DNA of 64,000 nt. Origin: Pegea sp. RAD2-039. Taxonomy: Eukaryota; Chordata; Thaliacea; Salpida; Salpidae. Positions 61,801 to 64,000 of the stretch are shown here, in pieces. The number at the start of each line of letters is the position of its first letter. Positions within the stretch are counted from its first letter, which is position 1. A program made the position numbers and the translations under genes. The notes beneath the pieces are model-generated. The model worked only from the letters and a program-made list of their open reading frames with translations. It was not told the origin of the DNA and made no database searches. The stretch spans positions 1,364,001-1,428,000 of the forward strand of contig JAQGEQ010000354.1 in NCBI GenBank assembly GCA_034620365.1. The letters run 5' to 3'.

Positions 61801-64000
61801 AAATATTAAAATAAATATTATATTTTAAAACATAAATACAAAATTATTCTATCTAGAAGTATCTCAGTTGAATTACCAAATCCTAATCCAATTATAAATA
61901 TTTTTTAATTTGAAGTTTTATTTTTTAAACTTAAAAATAAGATGAGTAAAATTGTTTAAATTTTACAAAAAAGTTCTCTAATTATTTTAAATACGAGTTT
62001 TGGTTTAAAAAATTTATGGGAATATTAATCTTAATGAGATGTTAATTTTTTTAAATTTGTAATTAAATTTTGCATCTTAGTGTTGAAAACCACTAAACTT
62101 TATAAACCACAAGTTAATTTTAAGGTAGTGAGAAAAACTTTTTAATTTTTAATCTTTAAAGTTTTTGACATTATTAGTTAATGATATTTGATTATAATTA
62201 TAATTTACTAAATATAAAAATAGTATTAATAGCAGCCTGAAAAATAACTTTAAATAAAATTCCTCTGAAAGTTAAAAAACAATATTTAGTCTTATACAAG
62301 TATTTGTCTCAAATTATTTATCTAATTTATAAAATAAGTAATCACATGTTTGATGACAATTGACAATACAAGATTAAGTAATTAGTTTTATTCAAAATCT
62401 TATATAAAATTATTTGTACATAAACAAAATTTAAAAAATATTTTGAAGGATGATTTTCAAACTTATTTATTCAAAAATTTACTCAAATGATCATACCTTT
62501 CGTATGAGCAAATAGACAATTGTTTAACTAGTCCTATATCTATTTTGAAATAATATTTTTGCTTTTGTTGCATTGTCTTAAAAAAGATTAACAAATAAAA
62601 AAAGAGCAACTACTGCTGTATAGAAGAGAACTAAAAAAGCTGTGTAAATAATTATTCTAAAAATACTTAAGTTAAAGTTTATAAGTTTAAGATTATAACT
62701 TATTTGGAACTTTGTAAATCTTCTCTGTGAGAATTAAGAATAAATATTAACCAAATCTTTTAATTTATACTTAGTGCTAAATTAGATATTAAAAGATTTA
62801 ACAAACTGTTTTATTTGGTGATCACTAAGGTAGTGAAAGGCGGTAAATTTTTGCTTTTCAAGTTAAGTAGTCGTTTTTTATAGAAATATCTAATGTGTAC
62901 TTTCAAAATTTTATCTATACCTGTTAAGTATCACAAAAGAAAGTTTGCATCGTCTTAAATTCAAGCAGGCAAAGACATGAGCTCGCAGTCATGGTTGATG
63001 GCTTAAAGAAAAGTTTCTACTTTTTCTAATAAGAATTATTTGTAGATTTCTTCAACAACTTTATGGTGGTTGAGTTAATGTAGATTCTATATAAAAGAAT
63101 CGTTTCTAGAATCTCAAAATCTTTCTAATTTAGATTTTATACAGAACCTTTTAAGTCTATGAGACGAAAGAATAATTTTGTCTTGACTTTGACTTTATTG
63201 AAAGAGAGCTAGTGAGAAAGTTTTATTTCTTAATATATCTTGTTCCTTTTTCAAAGTTTTTATCATTTTAGTGATTTATTTATTGATATAACTCTTAAGT
63301 AATGTTACATTTAGCTTAAAGAAAAGCATGAATGAGAAAGTGTCGAGTAGCTTAGACCTAGCTTAGGTTGTATTCAGTTATTCGAGCATAAAACTTCTTT
63401 GAAGCCATAAAAGAGTTTACATCACCTATCAAATAGAAAAAATATATCTAAAAATTCATAAATTTTTACAGAACTAAAGTTATTTTGAAGGAGAAAAATA
63501 GATTTGTTTATTTAGTTTCAGATATTTCTATAAACGTTTTATAAGCATCAATTTTTACATTGAAATATGTAATGAATTATTCAAGTTCACTGAAGCGTCT
63601 TCGGACCATGCATTGGAATTTGATGAATTTATTCATGCTAATTTGTAAGCTACATTAAAAAAATTATTTTATTGTTCTTGATAGCAAGGCAAAAAAAGAT
63701 ATCAGAAGTCAATCAAAAAGACTTTAAAAAAGATTTCTCTTTAGTAAACTCAAATATATGAAGTGTCATTAATTTTACTATAATTATTTGAATTTCAAAG
63801 CTTCTAGAATAGGATACAAGTTATAGAATAAGTAATATTTAGCAATAGAATAGTTTATAGGCAATTAGTTGTTATAGTTTGAGAAAAGCATTTTTTTTTA
63901 CTTTATACGTTTGAAAATCTTTATGTAGAAATAGAATAGAAAATTAAAATCTAAAAATTTCAAACAAAACAGTTTGTTATACAAATATACTACAACAAAA
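58896..64000. other. AT-rich end region, nothing recognised
   Basis: No exon chain, RNA gene, LINE or other repeat family could be supported to the end of the window. Exons of a gene outside the window may be too short and too AT-rich for me to see. Confidence 0.5.

Overview
This is nuclear DNA from an invertebrate animal. It is very AT-rich. It carries intron-split genes with canonical GT-AG sites, and many introns are only 50-70 bases long. It includes animal-specific genes: Myc, a SHIP-type SH2/5-phosphatase/SAM protein and an adhesion GPCR. The standard genetic code reads every gene cleanly. I cannot name the phylum from the sequence; the composition would fit a cnidarian such as Hydra, but other AT-rich invertebrates remain possible. 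No bacterial, organellar or viral block is visible.

Layout. 1-10 kb: gene-free, AT-rich, with two related repeat copies at 6.9-8.0 kb, one carrying a tRNA-like head. 10.1-11.9 kb (+): betaine-homocysteine methyltransferase, 7 exons. 13.6-15.9 kb: a 3-exon cytidine deaminase (-) and, 1.1 kb past its end, an inverted ~320-base copy of part of it with the catalytic Glu changed to Lys. 17.4 kb: a 36-base minisatellite. 19-20.3 kb: dispersed repeats. 21.4-22.7 kb (-): a cathepsin L-like cysteine protease, 7 exons, including one GC-AG intron. 23.1 kb: a LINE-like remnant. 23.8-29.9 kb (+): an adhesion-type GPCR (HormR, degenerate GPS, seven membrane segments). Two of its introns carry antisense decayed copies of one unidentified sequence family. 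30.3-35.6 kb (-): a ~19-exon SHOC1/ZIP2-like meiotic gene. 35.6-40.6 kb: T-rich, gene-free. 40.6-42.6 kb (+): Myc, two coding exons. 42.7-45.3 kb: a decayed coding-like remnant and two repeat copies. 46.0-48.3 kb (+): the mitochondrial 2-oxoglutarate/malate carrier, 8 exons. 49.5-56.5 kb (-): a complete 25-exon SHIP2-like phosphatase. 56.5-64 kb: gene-free.

I assembled exons by hand from reading frames, splice sites and phase. Phase closes through every gene except two junctions: exon 12/13 of the GPCR and exon 8/9 of the SHOC1-like gene. The genes are unrelated in function and look like ordinary neighbours, not a cluster. I found no convincing new biological system. The most unusual items are the inverted cytidine deaminase duplication, the antisense remnants nested in the GPCR, the GPCR that has lost its self-cleavage residues, and the minisatellite that is open in several frames.
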